Shown here in pieces: positions 49,853 to 63,300 of a stretch of 64,000 bases of DNA. Numbering within the stretch: the stretch's first letter is position 1; each line of letters starts with the position of its first letter. The translations under genes and the position numbers were made by a program. Origin of the DNA: Microvelia longipes (lineage: Eukaryota > Arthropoda > Insecta > Hemiptera > Veliidae). The notes beneath the pieces were generated by a model that was not told the DNA's origin, did no database searches, and worked only from the letters and a program-made list of their open reading frames with translations. The stretch spans positions 15,545,606 to 15,609,605 of the forward strand of contig JACMZG010001914.1 of assembly GCA_018340805.1 (NCBI GenBank), read 5' to 3'.

Positions 49853-50045
49853 TTACAGGTTTTGCGGTTATAGTCGAAAAGTATTTTGATGATGATATCG
49901 TCAATGCAGGTTTGTCGATTATGGTTGAAAAGTATTTCGACGATGACTGCTTGCCAATACAGGTTTTGCGGTTATGTTTGAAATGTATTCCGATAATGAC
50001 TGCTTGCCAATACAGGTTGTGCGGTTCTGTCGATGACGGCAACAG
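49853..50045. repeat. Minisatellite, ~53-bp unit, about 3.6 copies
   Basis: Units begin TTACAGGTTTTGCGG, ATGCAGGTTTGTCG, ATACAGGTTTTGCGG and ATACAGGTTGTGCGG, and continue GTCGAAAAGTATTTTGATG or variants, ending GACTGCTTGCCA. It is GC-richer than its surroundings. Overlapping open frames on both strands are artefacts of the repeat. Confidence 0.9.
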
Positions 50046-53000
50046 AATATCCCTATTCTTTTGGTTTAATCATCTATTTTGTTACTATCATCAATTATTT
50101 ATTGGTTTAGTTACGTCCATATAGACCTTAGGTTCATGAAACATTTCGTATTCATAAAAGAAAACACAATTTGGTCCAAAAAGCTAATCTGTCGATCACA
50201 TACAATCTATAGATATGCCATATCGTGATATTACCTAAGGTTATTGTATATCCTTGAAACGTTCTGGCCTATAGATTTCAGATAGAACCTCTCCAAAGGT
50301 TTCCTGGTTTTTATTTGCCTACTTTTCCCTTGGGAAATGGTGTTACCAGATAAGCTTTGTTTTCTTACTCCCAAGACCAAATATTTCCATTTCCTGAGGG
50401 AAAAAGAGGAAAAAATTCTTTCTATCCTTCAAACTGAAAGAATTTTTCTATTCTTATTACCACATCTTTTTTCTTATTTAAAGAATGTAAGAACGTGCCA
50501 CTCCTCAAATCAATAAATCATTGTTACTTAAGTGATTACTTAATCATTTGATGCAGTAGATTAAAAAATATTACGTAAAATTATTTAGTGCGATGTATTT
50601 TTGACTATTTTTTTTTACTTATACACATCGAGATTTTATGATAAGTTAAGTGATCATAACATGCGACCTTATGATTTTTCTGTCAATTTTTTAGATTTTT
50701 CTGTTGATTTCACGAGCCAATTACTGGTGTTGTCAATGAAAAATCAATAAACGTGTTTAGCTATAGGTTCATCTTTCTGATGAACAAAATTTGTTTGAGA
50801 TATTCGTTTTTTAACTTTTATAATTCTTACATAAAATTTACGTATAATTAATTATGAAGAAAGTAAAATAGATGGAAATCAAATGTAATTGCGAAGAAGT
50901 ATTTCGTTGCGTATTTTAGCATCGTTCTTCTTTTAGTAGTAGCGGAAGTTTGTTTATTGACGAGTTAAGTGAGTCAGTAATTAATTTCTAAAGTAGTAAA
51001 ATTGCTTTATAACCATGTTGCATATTATATTTTCTAGGGCACAGTCAACAAAATAAATATTTTACTTGACTTACTTCACTCACCAATTTCGCAGCGGCTT
51101 TAAAGTAAAATTTTACAGGCAGCAGAAGCAAAGTAAATGTTTTATCGCCTAAGGATTTAAACCGTTCTGTTTTGGAGGCTTTAAAGTATAGAAACTTTAC
51201 ATCCAATCTCTTAAAAAGACATTTCTTATTAAAAAAAAGAATGAATATAAAAATAAAAAAAAACTTCAATTGTAGAACAGCTGAAGAAAAAAAAGGAATC
51301 CGTTTGTACAGAATTTGGTACAAAAAGGTAGATTTTTTACCTGAGAATGTGAGATTGAATTCCTAGGGAAATAGTTTGAATTTGTATCTATTTCTTCACC
51401 TGCTTTTCATTCAATAAAGGTTTAAAAAGATTTCCTCAATAAGATGGGAAAAGTTGAATTTTAGATTCGTTCTCAACCCTCATCTGTTCTATTTGTATTC
51501 ACCTGAAAAATAGTGAATATAACTTTTCTTGGTTTTCGCTTACATTATTTCAAAGTTTTTCTTAGGTTTATTTTAGGATAATAACTGGAATTATTGGATT
51601 AGTAAATTACAAGGACAATTATTATGTAATCACTACTTTTTAGTATATTTTATTTATTGTTTTTGTATAATATTAAAAGACATTTTTAATTTAAATAATG
51701 GTTAAAGTGTTTATGCCAATAAAGATGCCAAGCATTACTTGACTAATCGTTTAAATAAAAAGCTAAAAAGAGATATATACAAGTATATAAAAATATAAAA
51801 AGAGTTATACAACATATATTGCATGATAAGTTATTAATTATAATTAAAATTTGGATACTGTCCGAGTTGATCAAATAGATTTATAGGTTTAATCTAACTA
51901 AAAATAATTTATTTATTGTAGAATTATCAGATTTATTCTATTCTCTTATTTCTTCTTAGAATCTTGTTCTTCTGTTTTATTATTCAAGTTGTTCTTAAAT
52001 AGTTTTTATAAAGCACACCTTTTTGAATCTAATCTAAATTTCTATGGGTGTCATATCCATGCAGAACTATCTTTTTTAAACTTGTTAAAAAAATTAAATT
52101 TGTTTTATTAGTTTAATTAGCATTAAATTAAAATTAAAACTACAGAAGATGGAAATTTTTTGAAATATATGCATACATTATGTAAATGTAAAACCAAATT
52201 AAATTATTTGAAGTATCTTTACCTTTTTATAACTTTGATTAACCAATTTATATTTCACTGTTTTCTTGGGAAGGGAGGGGGGAGAAGTAATTTAAATTTT
52301 AAGAGAGATTAAAGGGTTTTAAACAAGTTTTTATGAAAAGAATTATAATTTGATAAAGGTTGCACTACTATTAAAAAAGTCACCCTAATGTAAAATTATG
52401 CTTTTTTATTTTTTCTTTTTAATATTTTCTTGTTTGATCTTGTATCATCTTGCTAGCTGTCTAATCCTGTCTTTATTTGATTATGATTATTCAGTCACCT
52501 TGTGACGTTTCATAATTTTATTTTAATTTCACTACAAAATTAATTTATTCCTCAAACTACACCCAAAATTTTCATTAGATTTACTCCATATGTTTTGTAC
52601 ATAATATTTAAACCTAAAGAATGAATTCTTTAGGAGACGTTTCAACTTAGACCAAATGGGTTTGTACAAATAATATAGTGAACCCCTAAAGATAGCCCTA
52701 CATTTAAACACTTCGATAATATATTCTTCCAATAGTTCCCTCAATTTTTACCTGATTTGTATCTAATTTATAACACCATTGTAAATAGTAGGTTAGACAT
52801 ATATAGCCCCACCTCTCGATAGTATTTTCTGTGCAGAGTATGTACCAACCTGAGCTTATGTACAATATCTCTCAACTTAAGTTGGGACGAAGCAAGGTTG
52901 GGATAACTAAAAACATACAGTACCCCCTTACGTGGACCTAATTTTAAAGTCATATAAGGCAGTTTTGCCATAAAGTAATAAGGTAGTTTTGACATTCTAC

Positions 53001-54323
53001 AGCACTTCTGTTTATTTTTATGCCTTACATTGTAAAGATATATAACTATTATTATTTCCATCCAAAACTTGTATTGATTTATTTAGTAATATTAAAAATA
53101 CATCATATTTTGGTCGGTTTAAATATTAAGATATTTTACAAAGAGAAATAGAAAAATTTGCAAAACCTTGTAGATTGTTTTGGAAAGGTTTTATTTGTGT
53201 ATTTTTTTAAAAATGCCTACAACATATTTTTCGTTCCATAAAGGATTTCTATTTTCCAAAAAAACTGAAAAAGATGAACATTTTTTTTTTATTTCTTCAA
53301 ACTCTTAAAAAAAGATTTTTACGAGAAAGTGGTCTAAGTGGAATACCACAGACATATTTTTGAATAAAGAAATTTTTTACTGTCAGAGAGGAGTAGGTTT
53401 TCCCTATTGTATTATACAGTAGAGTAAAATATGGAATTCTGGAACTGATACACATAACTTCTAAGAATGTAAAAATAAATAAAAACACATTGCTATTGTT
53501 GAGAATTATTTTATTTTGAAATAATCTTAAAAATTTAATAAATTCCTTAAAATTTTAAGAGATAAAATAAGGATGTGAGAGAATGCTTTAAATATTATTT
53601 TGCAGACTTAAGGTAATTTACCCTGTCATAATTTGAAAAGCTTTAAATTCGCTTATTTTGCATGTATTTTACGTCTTAAACGTACTCTAATCTCTCAGGT
53701 CTTTTTAGTGTGAGAGATTAAATATCTGGAAGGTACTCAAAAACCTAAAGAAGAATACAAAATTGAAGAGAAAGAGGGAATTATCAGTCTTGCTGGCACG
53801 GATTTTCTGTCCTCTAAAGCCACTTGAAGGCTACCAAGAAACTCCTACTCGATAATACCTTCCTTGTCGAAAAATTTAATTTTTAAGTTATAAATTTAAT
53901 TTCAAACTATTCATTTTGTATAAAAATAAAATGTAAAATTAAACTTGATACAATTTTAAACTTTGAAATTAATCTGATTATAAAATGTTGGCTATTATTC
54001 TCTTTTAATGTTTGACTTATATAATTATTTTGGAAATTCAAAATGTTAATAAAAAGAGTTTTGAGAAATATTGTGGAGCAAGAGGGGGTTTTAACGGGGG
54101 AAATCTATCTAGGTAGACAATGAAAAGCTAAGAAGAACCAAGCAAACCAACTTCGAGTTCTCTGCCTTCTTTTATGTTTTATCAAACATAAAAGAAGGTT
54201 GAACGATTTTCTGCCAATGAGGATTACTATGCTTCCTTACTTTTAAGCATTTTATGATTGGCCCAAAAACTTACTGATGGTTTCATGTGTCTATACATAA
54301 GTTGGGTCCTGTTAATGCTTCCG

Positions 54324-54326
<3 letters not shown>
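50046..54326. other. AT-rich DNA, nothing recognised
   Basis: Frames at 51045-51323(-), 52532-52744(-) and 52768-53061(-) show no motifs and unremarkable AT-driven composition. Nothing else supported. It may be intron. Confidence 0.5.
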
Positions 54327-54387
<61 letters not shown>

Positions 54388-54413
54388 TTATATATATATA
54401 TATATATATATTT
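54327..54413. repeat. (TA)n microsatellite
   Basis: TA tract with one TTTA break. The 61-codon frame across it is not a gene. Confidence 0.95.
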
Positions 54414-54519
54414 TATTTAACATAACCTTCTTTTACGTAGTCATTTATAGGCTTAGAATAATACTAATATAGAAGGAGCACAGGACCGTAAACACAATAT
54501 AATTCTACTGATAACACGA

Positions 54520-54540
54520 AAGCCGGTTGACAACCGGCTT
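54520..54540. other. Perfect 10-bp stem palindrome followed by T run
   Basis: AAGCCGGTTG-A-CAACCGGCTT, then GGCTTTTTT. It looks like a bacterial intrinsic terminator in form, but in this context it is probably a chance or repeat-derived palindrome. Confidence 0.6.
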
Positions 54541-57371
54541 GGCTTTTTTGGTCATAAGTAGAGGTACCACCCTAACAACAAAACATTATTTTAAATTATT
54601 TTAATTTATGTGTCATAAATATCCATTAATGAAGAAAGATAGTAAATAACAAATATAATAACTTAAAACACCTAGTGAATATTTAATAAAACCGTTCTTA
54701 GATGGCAAAAGGGCTGGGGAATACAAGAATCTACATTTAGTTGACGAGGACTAATTTTAATATAAAACGTTTATCTAAAATTTAAAATGCTTAAAATATT
54801 GTTATGCACCAATATTTATACTAGTATTTTATGAATAATCAATCATTAATTAATAATACAGCAACCGAAAGTATTGCCAACTATTTTATAAGAAAATTGT
54901 TTGGGTATATTGTTTGGATGGCAGCATTACTTAAGACCACCACTGAACCGCCTTTCTTGTTATCAGTAGTGTCTTCCTTTGTATAGTATTATTTTAAGTT
55001 TATAGGCTTTATAATGTTTTTCGGGTTATGGCTAGTTATTTTGCTTGAAGATATTTACTTTTGGTTATTGCTAGTTGGTTTGATTGTTGAGTTACTATAG
55101 ATGTTTTTTATAGTTACTAAAATCTGACAAAAAGTTCGTGAACAGAAATGACCCATATTGCTAAATATATACTGATAATTTATAAATGATATGTGAACAA
55201 ATATTTATTGAAATATGCATACGAGTAGTTTTAGATAAGGACTTACGAATGGTCTTAGATACTTATTTCTAGTCGTAATAAATTTGCTTCTTCAGGGTTT
55301 AGTTTGTTTGGATCTCGGTTTAGGATATTTTAGCGGTTGAATTATTTATTGTATATATGTTTTGGAATATCAGTTGTAACAATTTCCTTGAGTTTTATAC
55401 TCAACTTTCTATTCTATATGAAATTTTTAAAGAGAAAATGAACTGTTTTTACAATTTTTACTGCGTTAAATTATTTCCAATCCGCCCCATAATTTTACTT
55501 CACAAGCGTGGAAGCTAAACTTTATATTTAAAAAAACCTCTAGAAGGAAGAAAATAGAGAGCATTTTCAAGGTACAAGCAAGACTAGCTCTTTTTAAACA
55601 CTGAAAAATGCTCTTGATTGGAAATTTTCGTTTAAAGAAGATTTTGATTGAAAAAAAATCAAATACACTTTGGTGAAATTGTTTTAAATCTTTCTGAATA
55701 CACTTTTCTTTCAATAAATTTAGAATAGGTGTCGGTTTCAAAATTGTGAACTCATTAAAAGTAGAGATTTTCATTCGATATTGTTTGCATGAACAAGTGT
55801 CTATAAGATTTTTGAATATAAAAAAATATATGTTATTTGGAATGCTATATTTAATTAAAAGAATTTATAAGAATAAAAAAGTGTGAAAAAAGATCAGTGT
55901 CAAATTTTAAATACCGAATTTTAAATTGCATTTTTTTTAAATGAGCTTATGAGGTTGGAGTCATGAAGGAGGAAAAGGAGGTGATTTTTCTGAACATATA
56001 GTGCTGTTGTAAGCGACGAAAGAACCAACTATATCTTTGCTGGTAACTGCAATATTCGTATTGGTGAGAAGCAGGTGATGCCAGGCGAAAAAAGTAGACT
56101 TCAAATTTATCTACAGAAAATTTGTAATTTAAAATAAATAATGTCATTCATTCACAGCGCTGTTGTAGTAATAAGTTGTAATATCTTATTTTATAATACC
56201 GAATATGAATCACAATAAAAAGCCATAATTTTCTCAAATAAATACAGTAATAAAAGAGTAATGTAAGGTAAATTGACCAAGTTAATTTATTAATTAATTA
56301 AAGGGGATTAGGCATAAATAATTAATAAAGGTTCATATTAAACCACATACTACATGTGATTTTAAATTTGTATTATTATAAATACATTTAATAATATTCC
56401 ACTTCAAATCCCTTTCATTGGTTCAATTCTAGACTAAATATAACTTGTTCTGTTTCATCGAACTCAACAATTTATTACACCCTCTATATTTCTTTACACT
56501 GTTTCTCGAATGTTTTCTTAAACAAAATCGTGTAAATATTCGAATGCAGATTTTATTATGAGCATTTAGTTTTTTAACTTCCCTCTGTGAAATATTTTTA
56601 GATTTAGTTTAGTTAAACATTACACTGAAAAATAGTTTTAAAGAGATCTTTAACCACTTCCTTATTTATAACTCATTTCTTTTTATTAAATATTTACAAA
56701 ATAAAGGAATGTAAATTTATTTCTTATGCATTTAAACAATGTGTTGAAATAAATTTATTTATTTTTAGTGTTTAATTATTTTTTTAAACACTGTTAATTT
56801 ATTTGATAAAAAATTACAAAAATATAAAATTAATTTTTGAAAATTTTTGTTTGGAAGTAATAAACCAAATATTTGACTTCTTATTAACTAGTCTGTTGGT
56901 ACCTCCTAAATTCTTAACACAAAAATAAAAGGAAGAGCGCTAGATCACATATTATTTTGCTGCTTATAAAAAGAGCTTGGAACAATTGATCTCTTTTATT
57001 GTCAAACTTCGGTCTCTCGAAATGAGACCACAATCTTGGCTCAACGCCATATTAGTTTAAATTTGTTGGAAGGTAACTGTTTCCAAAAACTTTTCTTTTA
57101 CTGAACCCGTCTCTTCTATTTTTCCTTCCTCTCTGCCACTATTTCCTCCCTCTTATATTTTTCTATCTCATTGTCTATTATTTTTCATTTAAAAAAGCTT
57201 TTTCTTTTATTTTTGTAATAAGAATTATAAATAAACCTAGCTCTTTTGCTATTGGAATAAGTTTTATTACTCTTTTTTTACTTTATTACTCTTTATTTTA
57301 TTTTCTTTTAGTTGTCTTTTATTTAAACCTTAAGTTGTTTAATTTGTCTAGTCATACTAATTTATATTTCA
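54541..57371. other. AT-rich DNA, nothing recognised
   Basis: The 102-codon minus frame at 55466-55774 and the 66-codon one at 55947-56147 have no recognised motif. No splice-bounded exon seen. Confidence 0.5.
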
Positions 57372-57384
57372 CATATATATATAT

Positions 57385-57445
<61 letters not shown>
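57372..57445. repeat. (TA)n microsatellite
   Basis: TA tract directly abutting repeat S copy 2. Confidence 0.95.
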
Positions 57446-57449
<4 letters not shown>

Positions 57450-57575
57450 CCTATTTAGAGCCTTGCTCATCAAGGATAACCCCTCCGGGAACCAAGGACT
57501 CCAAGTGTAATCTAAATTTGGCAATAATCTTATTATCAAGGGCGTAACCTGGAATACTATCCCCAGACCTCCGTG
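57446..57575 (+). repeat. Dispersed repeat S, copy 2
   Basis: Homologous to 37299-37465 (TTTAGAGCCTTGCT, AAGGATAACCCC, GCAATAATCTTATTAT). It lies between two TA tracts. Confidence 0.65.
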
Positions 57576-57675
57576 GTGTCAACGGAAACGCTCTGTATCT
57601 TCTTAAAAGCCTTACAACACCTAATAATTTAATTTCTAAAATTGTAACTTCTTCTTCTTCTTCTTGTCTTCTTTC

Positions 57676-57677
<2 letters not shown>

Positions 57678-57746
<69 letters not shown>
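57678..57746. repeat. (TA)n microsatellite
   Basis: Preceded by a short CTTCTT run at about 57650-57666. Confidence 0.95.
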
Positions 57747-57924
57747 GCTATATTTTTAATACAGAATTGAGAGTATAATTATTCGAAATTTTTAAAAAAG
57801 TAATGACAAATTGTACTTTTGATAGTTTTTTGTATTTAAGGATGTTTTACTTTTTGGATTTCTGTTACGTAAAACACTTCTAAAACTATCTTCATTTGTA
57901 TTATTATTTTTTATCTACTTTAGA

Positions 57925-58560
57925 ATTAGTTATAATTTAGTATTAATTTCATCAGAAGTACTGGAATAAGCGGCTTTATGAAAGGCTGTGTTGTTTCCTC
58001 TGTCTCTAGTTATGATGAGATCTCTAATATTATTTACAACGTATGTATCGTCAAAACCATTTATTAATGGTTTTATATCTAATTTATTCAATACCATAAC
58101 GTGATAATGAATTGTTCAACCCTCTTCATTTGTATGTAAAGTAATAAAAATATCATAATCTAATTCTTTATCCACTCTTGAATAGGTAATAATATAGTAT
58201 TTATTTCATCAGATGTACTGGAATAAGCTGCTTTATAAAAGATAGTGTTGTTTTTTACTGTCTCTGTTTAGTTATGATGAGATCTCTAATATTATAAATC
58301 TTAGTGTTATCTCTTTTGTTTTTATTTATTTTGGACTTACTAGTGAGGTTTTTGATATTGGTTTCTCTATACTGCTCCCACTTGCATTTTAGCTTTTAAA
58401 TCAAGTCTACCTATTTTGTTCTGATGCCAAATAATCTGGCAACCGTTTTAAGATTAAATAAAGTTCAGCATATTTTTTGTCTGCTCTTAGCTTAACTCGT
58501 TGCCAAGAAGTTTGAGTTTTTTTAATTAAGTATAATTTTTTAGTGCTATTTAATTATTTT
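57925..58560 (-). pseudogene. Decayed coding relic, ankyrin-repeat-like
   Basis: On the minus strand, open stretches with protein-like composition can be followed from about 58560 down to 57925, interrupted by stops and frame shifts. The first (about 58441-58540) reads TSWQRVKLRADKKYAEL then YLILKRLPDYLASEQNR. The centre reads DYDIFITLHTNEEG, a TGA stop, then TIHYHVMVLNKLDI. Two copies of a unit follow NIRDLIIT: the intact one (about 57937-58060) reads GNNTAFHKAAYSSTSDEI, and the other (about 58190-58300) has a stop and a frame shift but ends KAAYSSTSDEIN. TxHxHxxxxN and NTAFHKAA are the style of ankyrin-repeat helices (GxTPLHxAA). Source and full length are unknown. A simple DNA duplication without coding history is the alternative, but frame agreement across diverged copies favours coding origin. 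Confidence 0.5.
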
Positions 58561-60196
58561 AAGTAAATTAAGTTTTTCTTCTTTCTCTCAATAATGGAAA
58601 AACTTGTAATGTAATATATTGTATTTGAAACTTAATTTTATTGCTTTGTTTCTAGAATTGTTTTACAATTTTACCTTTTGAAATATATTGAAGAACTACT
58701 ATACTAAGGCTTGGTAACATAATGGTTTAAAACTTGTTTCGACTCCTATTAAAATTAAAAGTAAATAACTTGTGGCAAAAATGAACTATACCAACTAGTA
58801 TAGTTAGTGTAAGTTTTCTTCTATTTTTTTTAACATTCGATCTAGATTTTTAAAGCTGTGTAAATTTTTACTTTGGAATGTATTTTATAGAAATTATAAA
58901 AATTATAGAACTAATGTTTTTCTTATGTAAAACATTATTTGTATTCTTTCATTCCTTATTTTTTATTCTTGTATATTTTTACTGTTTTAATTTTTGTCAG
59001 TTTAGTATTCTTTGTGTAGTTAACATATTTTATGTACAAGCAGTAAATTAAAGCATGAAAATTTTCCTCATATATAGAGAAGAGGGGGTCGCATCCCAGT
59101 TGGTTAAAGGGATAAAGTTTTTTCGCAAATATACAGCCTATTAAAAACATGTTTGCATACACATATTTTTATATTTCATCTCTGTTTATAAGTTTATTAA
59201 AAAAATATCCTTCTTGTTTGTATATTTTTATTTAAATATTTGTATTACAAAAAGTTTTTATCCTTCTTTTTTAAAAAAGTTTAGTGACACAAAATTTATA
59301 TTTTTTACACTATTTATACAGTTATTAAATATTATTTACCTAGTTTTTAAGTATTAAAAGTTTAAATATAAATAAGTTTATACAAGTAAATAAATAAAAT
59401 AAATTCTTTTATTAATCCAACATGAATTTTAAATTTTTGAATGTAAAAAATAATTGTCTATGCATTTTTAAAAGACAAAGTTTTTAGCCGGAGGCTAGTA
59501 GTTTGTATATTTGATTTTATTTGAAGCTACGCTCAAAATAAACATCTATTAAACAATTATTCATATAATTATTTATAAAATATTAATTACAACTTGTCTT
59601 TATTAAGTGAACATGATTGAAAATAATACAATTATCCTCAATACATCATGTGGGACTGGTTTAAAAAATAGATATATCATGTATGTTTTATTTTCAATAG
59701 ACTAAAAAAAAGACGTAAGAATATAGAATTATTTTTTATTCTTCTGACATTTTATTTGTAAGTAAAAGTAGCACAAAGAAGCAAAGAGAATAATAGAAAA
59801 GAAAACATAAATATACTTGTTTATTTATTAGTTGCTTTTGTGCAACTGTTTTTTATCCTATATTTGTTATTATTTCGAATTTGATATGTATACACCACTT
59901 CATTTCTAGGTTTCTATGTTTTCCTACGCACTTTTATTTATTACTATATGATTATTTTCCCTGAACAAGAAAATTTCTACTTGTCTCCCACTTTCTCTCT
60001 TTAACTTTTTAGCTTTTAAAAAACTGTCTTTTTCAATTTATATATTTTCTTTTTTTCGTATTCTTTTTTATTACAAATGCTTATATGTTTAATTAGATTA
60101 ATTTAGCAATGGCCGTCTTCGTGACAAGGTCGTTATTGTGTCAGTATTTATACTAATCTTTGTCACTCCTGAGGTTTAGGGTTTGGACTTACACAT
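58561..60196. other. AT-rich DNA, nothing recognised
   Basis: No supported feature. Confidence 0.6.
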
Positions 60197-60374
60197 TATA
60201 GTACGACACACGGTTAAAATCCTTTGACAGCGCGGGAAAATAGTGTTGAAAAACCAATAAGGTTGGGCTAATTTGAAATTAAGGGCGTGGTTCAACATAC
60301 AGGACTAACCTTATTAGCGCCCTCGCATTATTTTCCTACGCTGTCTGCTGATTTTAGCCGTGTGTCGTATTATA
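60197..60374. mobile_element. MITE with long inverted termini and TA flanks
   Basis: The left end TAGTACGACACACGGTTAAA, then GACAGCGCGGGAAAATAGTG, is matched at the right end in reverse by CATTATTTTCCTACGCTGTC and TTTTAGCCGTGTGTCGTATTA. Inside, AATAAGGTT/AACCTTATT and GGGCG/CGCCC continue the pairing, so nearly the whole 174-bp element folds. TA flanks both sides, suggesting a Tc1/mariner-type MITE. It is GC-richer than its surroundings. Confidence 0.85.
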
Positions 60375-63300
60375 GTTTTTATAACATATACGTATAAATT
60401 ATTGTCAACTTTAGAATACTCTTAGAGCGTAATGTTTTCCGCTGTTGTTTCCTCTGTGGTTAATCCTGATAAGCTGCAAAGCTCTAAACGGGCATTATTA
60501 CTATTATTATTAATTTCAAATAGTTGCGTGCTACATAAATTATTTTACTCTAAAAGGAATTATTAGCTGATGCCCTTTAATAGCAGTATTGATAAATAAC
60601 CGCTAGCTAGTGATTAAAGAGCAACCCATCAATTTTATTACTTTAAATATTTGTTTTATGTTTTTTCTCGGCAAACATGTCTAATGTAAATATCGCATGT
60701 GACATCAGTTGATTCAAATTACACGGATGACCGTTGTATAAATAAAGTTTTTATTTATTTTGGATAAAGTTCATACCACGCAGTGTTTTTATTTATTTTT
60801 TATTATAAATTCATCTTTTTATCTTGTATAAATATGTGGAATAGTTTTGTTTTTAATTAAAACTATTAAGGAAAAAACTAAAATTCACCCTATGATTAAT
60901 AATCCTCTTACAATTCTCTTATCGTTAGTAAAACCCTAACAAAAAACCCCTCCGGGTAATAAGCTTTTCAAAAAAAAACCCTTTTCAAAAACGGAGGGGC
61001 TGAGATATAGAGAAGGATTTCGGGGAAGAATAAAAAGAGGGAAGACATCTTGAAATGGCATTGATAAATGTTATCAGAACCATTTACGCACTGTTTACGA
61101 CGCACACTAACGTAAACACGATGATCATTATGAATGTATGGAATTAGTTTTAATAACTTTTATCTTTTGAATGAAGAGAAAGCCTTGTGGTGAAATAATA
61201 ACGTAGCGATTTTCAAAAGGAAAAATTACCTAATGTTTTAAACAAAATTTAATAATTTATGTCAAACAATAATTAGCGTTATATATTATTACAAGAAATT
61301 TAAAAAATAGTATTTAATTAACTTTAAGTTTAATTTCAGTGTGTATTGCTAATTGTTTTAATAAAATTAGGGTTTTTATATTTTTCTGTACAAAGTGGTG
61401 ATAAATAGGGAAATTTTTCACCTAGGCATGACCATGACTCATGTTTGAAAAGCCCCCCTAAGTAATTTTGAAAATGGACCTTTACTCTTCCTTTACAATA
61501 CTTGAATTCGTCCCTTAATAAAACACACACCGCTCCCTCCATAATTAAGCATTCCGATGGTTTTTTTGTGGAACGCCGCCCCTCTAGTTTGAAAGTGGGG
61601 GCTTTCCACGCCACTTGAATTACATCAAATTAAACTTCCTATCCTACACTTTTAAAATTCAAAAAAGTTCTCTTTTAAATAAAAATTGAACCTACCCTGA
61701 AAATCGATTTTAAACTAATGTATCACTTTTTTGTGAAAAAATCCCCCCTTTTTCTAAAAAAAAAGAGAAATGCATAAAAGGGAAAACTTTTTTCAATTTT
61801 GTTTTTTTTTACCTAAATTGGTTCTCTTTAATATATAGAAAGCAAATAACCGCTAAACAAAACTGCCTCAAGGTTGCCAATCGTAAAACAACTTCATATA
61901 AAACAATTTTCCCACATTTTGCTTCAAATGATTATATTCCAAATTTACTTCTTCATATCCATAGGAGATAAAGCTAAACGTGTAACAGCAATTGTTTTCA
62001 AATTTCCAAGATTTGTCTACAACAGATTGAAATGGTTTTTCTAAATTAATTTTCTATTGTATCTCAGAAGCTACAATGCTTTATTGTTTGAGAGCCACTA
62101 TAAAACTCATATACCTGTAACACTTTTGTCTTACAATATCAAAAATTCATCATTTCTCTCTAATATACTGTATAACTATTTCGTCACACAGACACAATTA
62201 AAAATAACAACCTTTAATTATAAACCTTGAATTTTTCACGAATAAATTTACTACTTTCTTTCTCTTTAATAATAAGCTTTACTTTTTATTCAGTCTTTTT
62301 TAACTTCATTTTTCCTCATCTTTTAACCACTAATTATTTCTACAAAAAAATAATTATTCGTTAAATGTATTTATTTGTCAAGTTTTTTATCCCGAATTCA
62401 AAAGAATTATAATATTTTACTAAAAAAGTCTTTCACTAATAAAAATTAAAAAAAAAATAATATTTTCCTTTGAATTTTAATTTAACTTTTACTAATAATA
62501 ATAAGGGGTTCCTATATTTATTTATTATTATTATTCCATTTTACGTATTTAATGTTACATTTTTTGCTTTTATTTTTTTTTCTCTCTAAGTTTATTTTTT
62601 ATTTAATTTAATAATTTCTTTTGTTCAATATACTTCTTAAATTTGTATTATATATTTTTCAAGTAAAAGTTTGGAGAGAGGCATTTAAAGAATTTTTGGA
62701 AGGATTTAAAATGTTAATAATTATTTAACTGGGAGAGGGTTATCTAGGGTTTTAAGCAATTTTACGTATATTTTGTATGGTTTTGTGTATAAATAATAAA
62801 ATAGTTAGCTATATTAGGCCAAAAACCAATACTGCACTTTCATTGCTAATTTAGGTAAAATTTTACATTGTTTTTGAAAATAAGGGACAAATTTAAATCG
62901 CAGATATGAGTATAATAATAATAAAAATGATCAAATAATTATATAAATTATTTTATAAGGTTTAGTCATAATTAGTATTCTAAATAGTTAGTTGTATCTT
63001 ATAGAGAAACCCCTATTTTAAATGTTATTAATTTAGTTTGTTCATTACATTTTTCTTAATTTTTTTATGTTGGATTTTTATCACACTCTTAATTATTTTT
63101 AGTTAAGTTTTTAGTGCCTTCGTTGCTGACTCATAAAGTCCGTAGAGAGCTATTTTATTGCTAAGGCAATAAAATTAGTTATCGGAAAGTAATTATTGTC
63201 CGACGTATTCATTTTTACCTAAAATCTAAGAAGGTAAAGAAGAATGAAACTTGTTCGATTTCAAGTATGTAAACGCCATTTATTTGTTTTTTATGTTTAT

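Noticed and set aside
54520..54550. Intrinsic transcription terminator
   Set aside because: Stem plus T run is present, but the context is eukaryotic with no upstream gene on either strand.
61336..61614. 92-codon minus-strand gene
   Set aside because: GC-richer than its neighbours but without motif, splice context or recognisable homolog. Mentioned only within the unannotated span.
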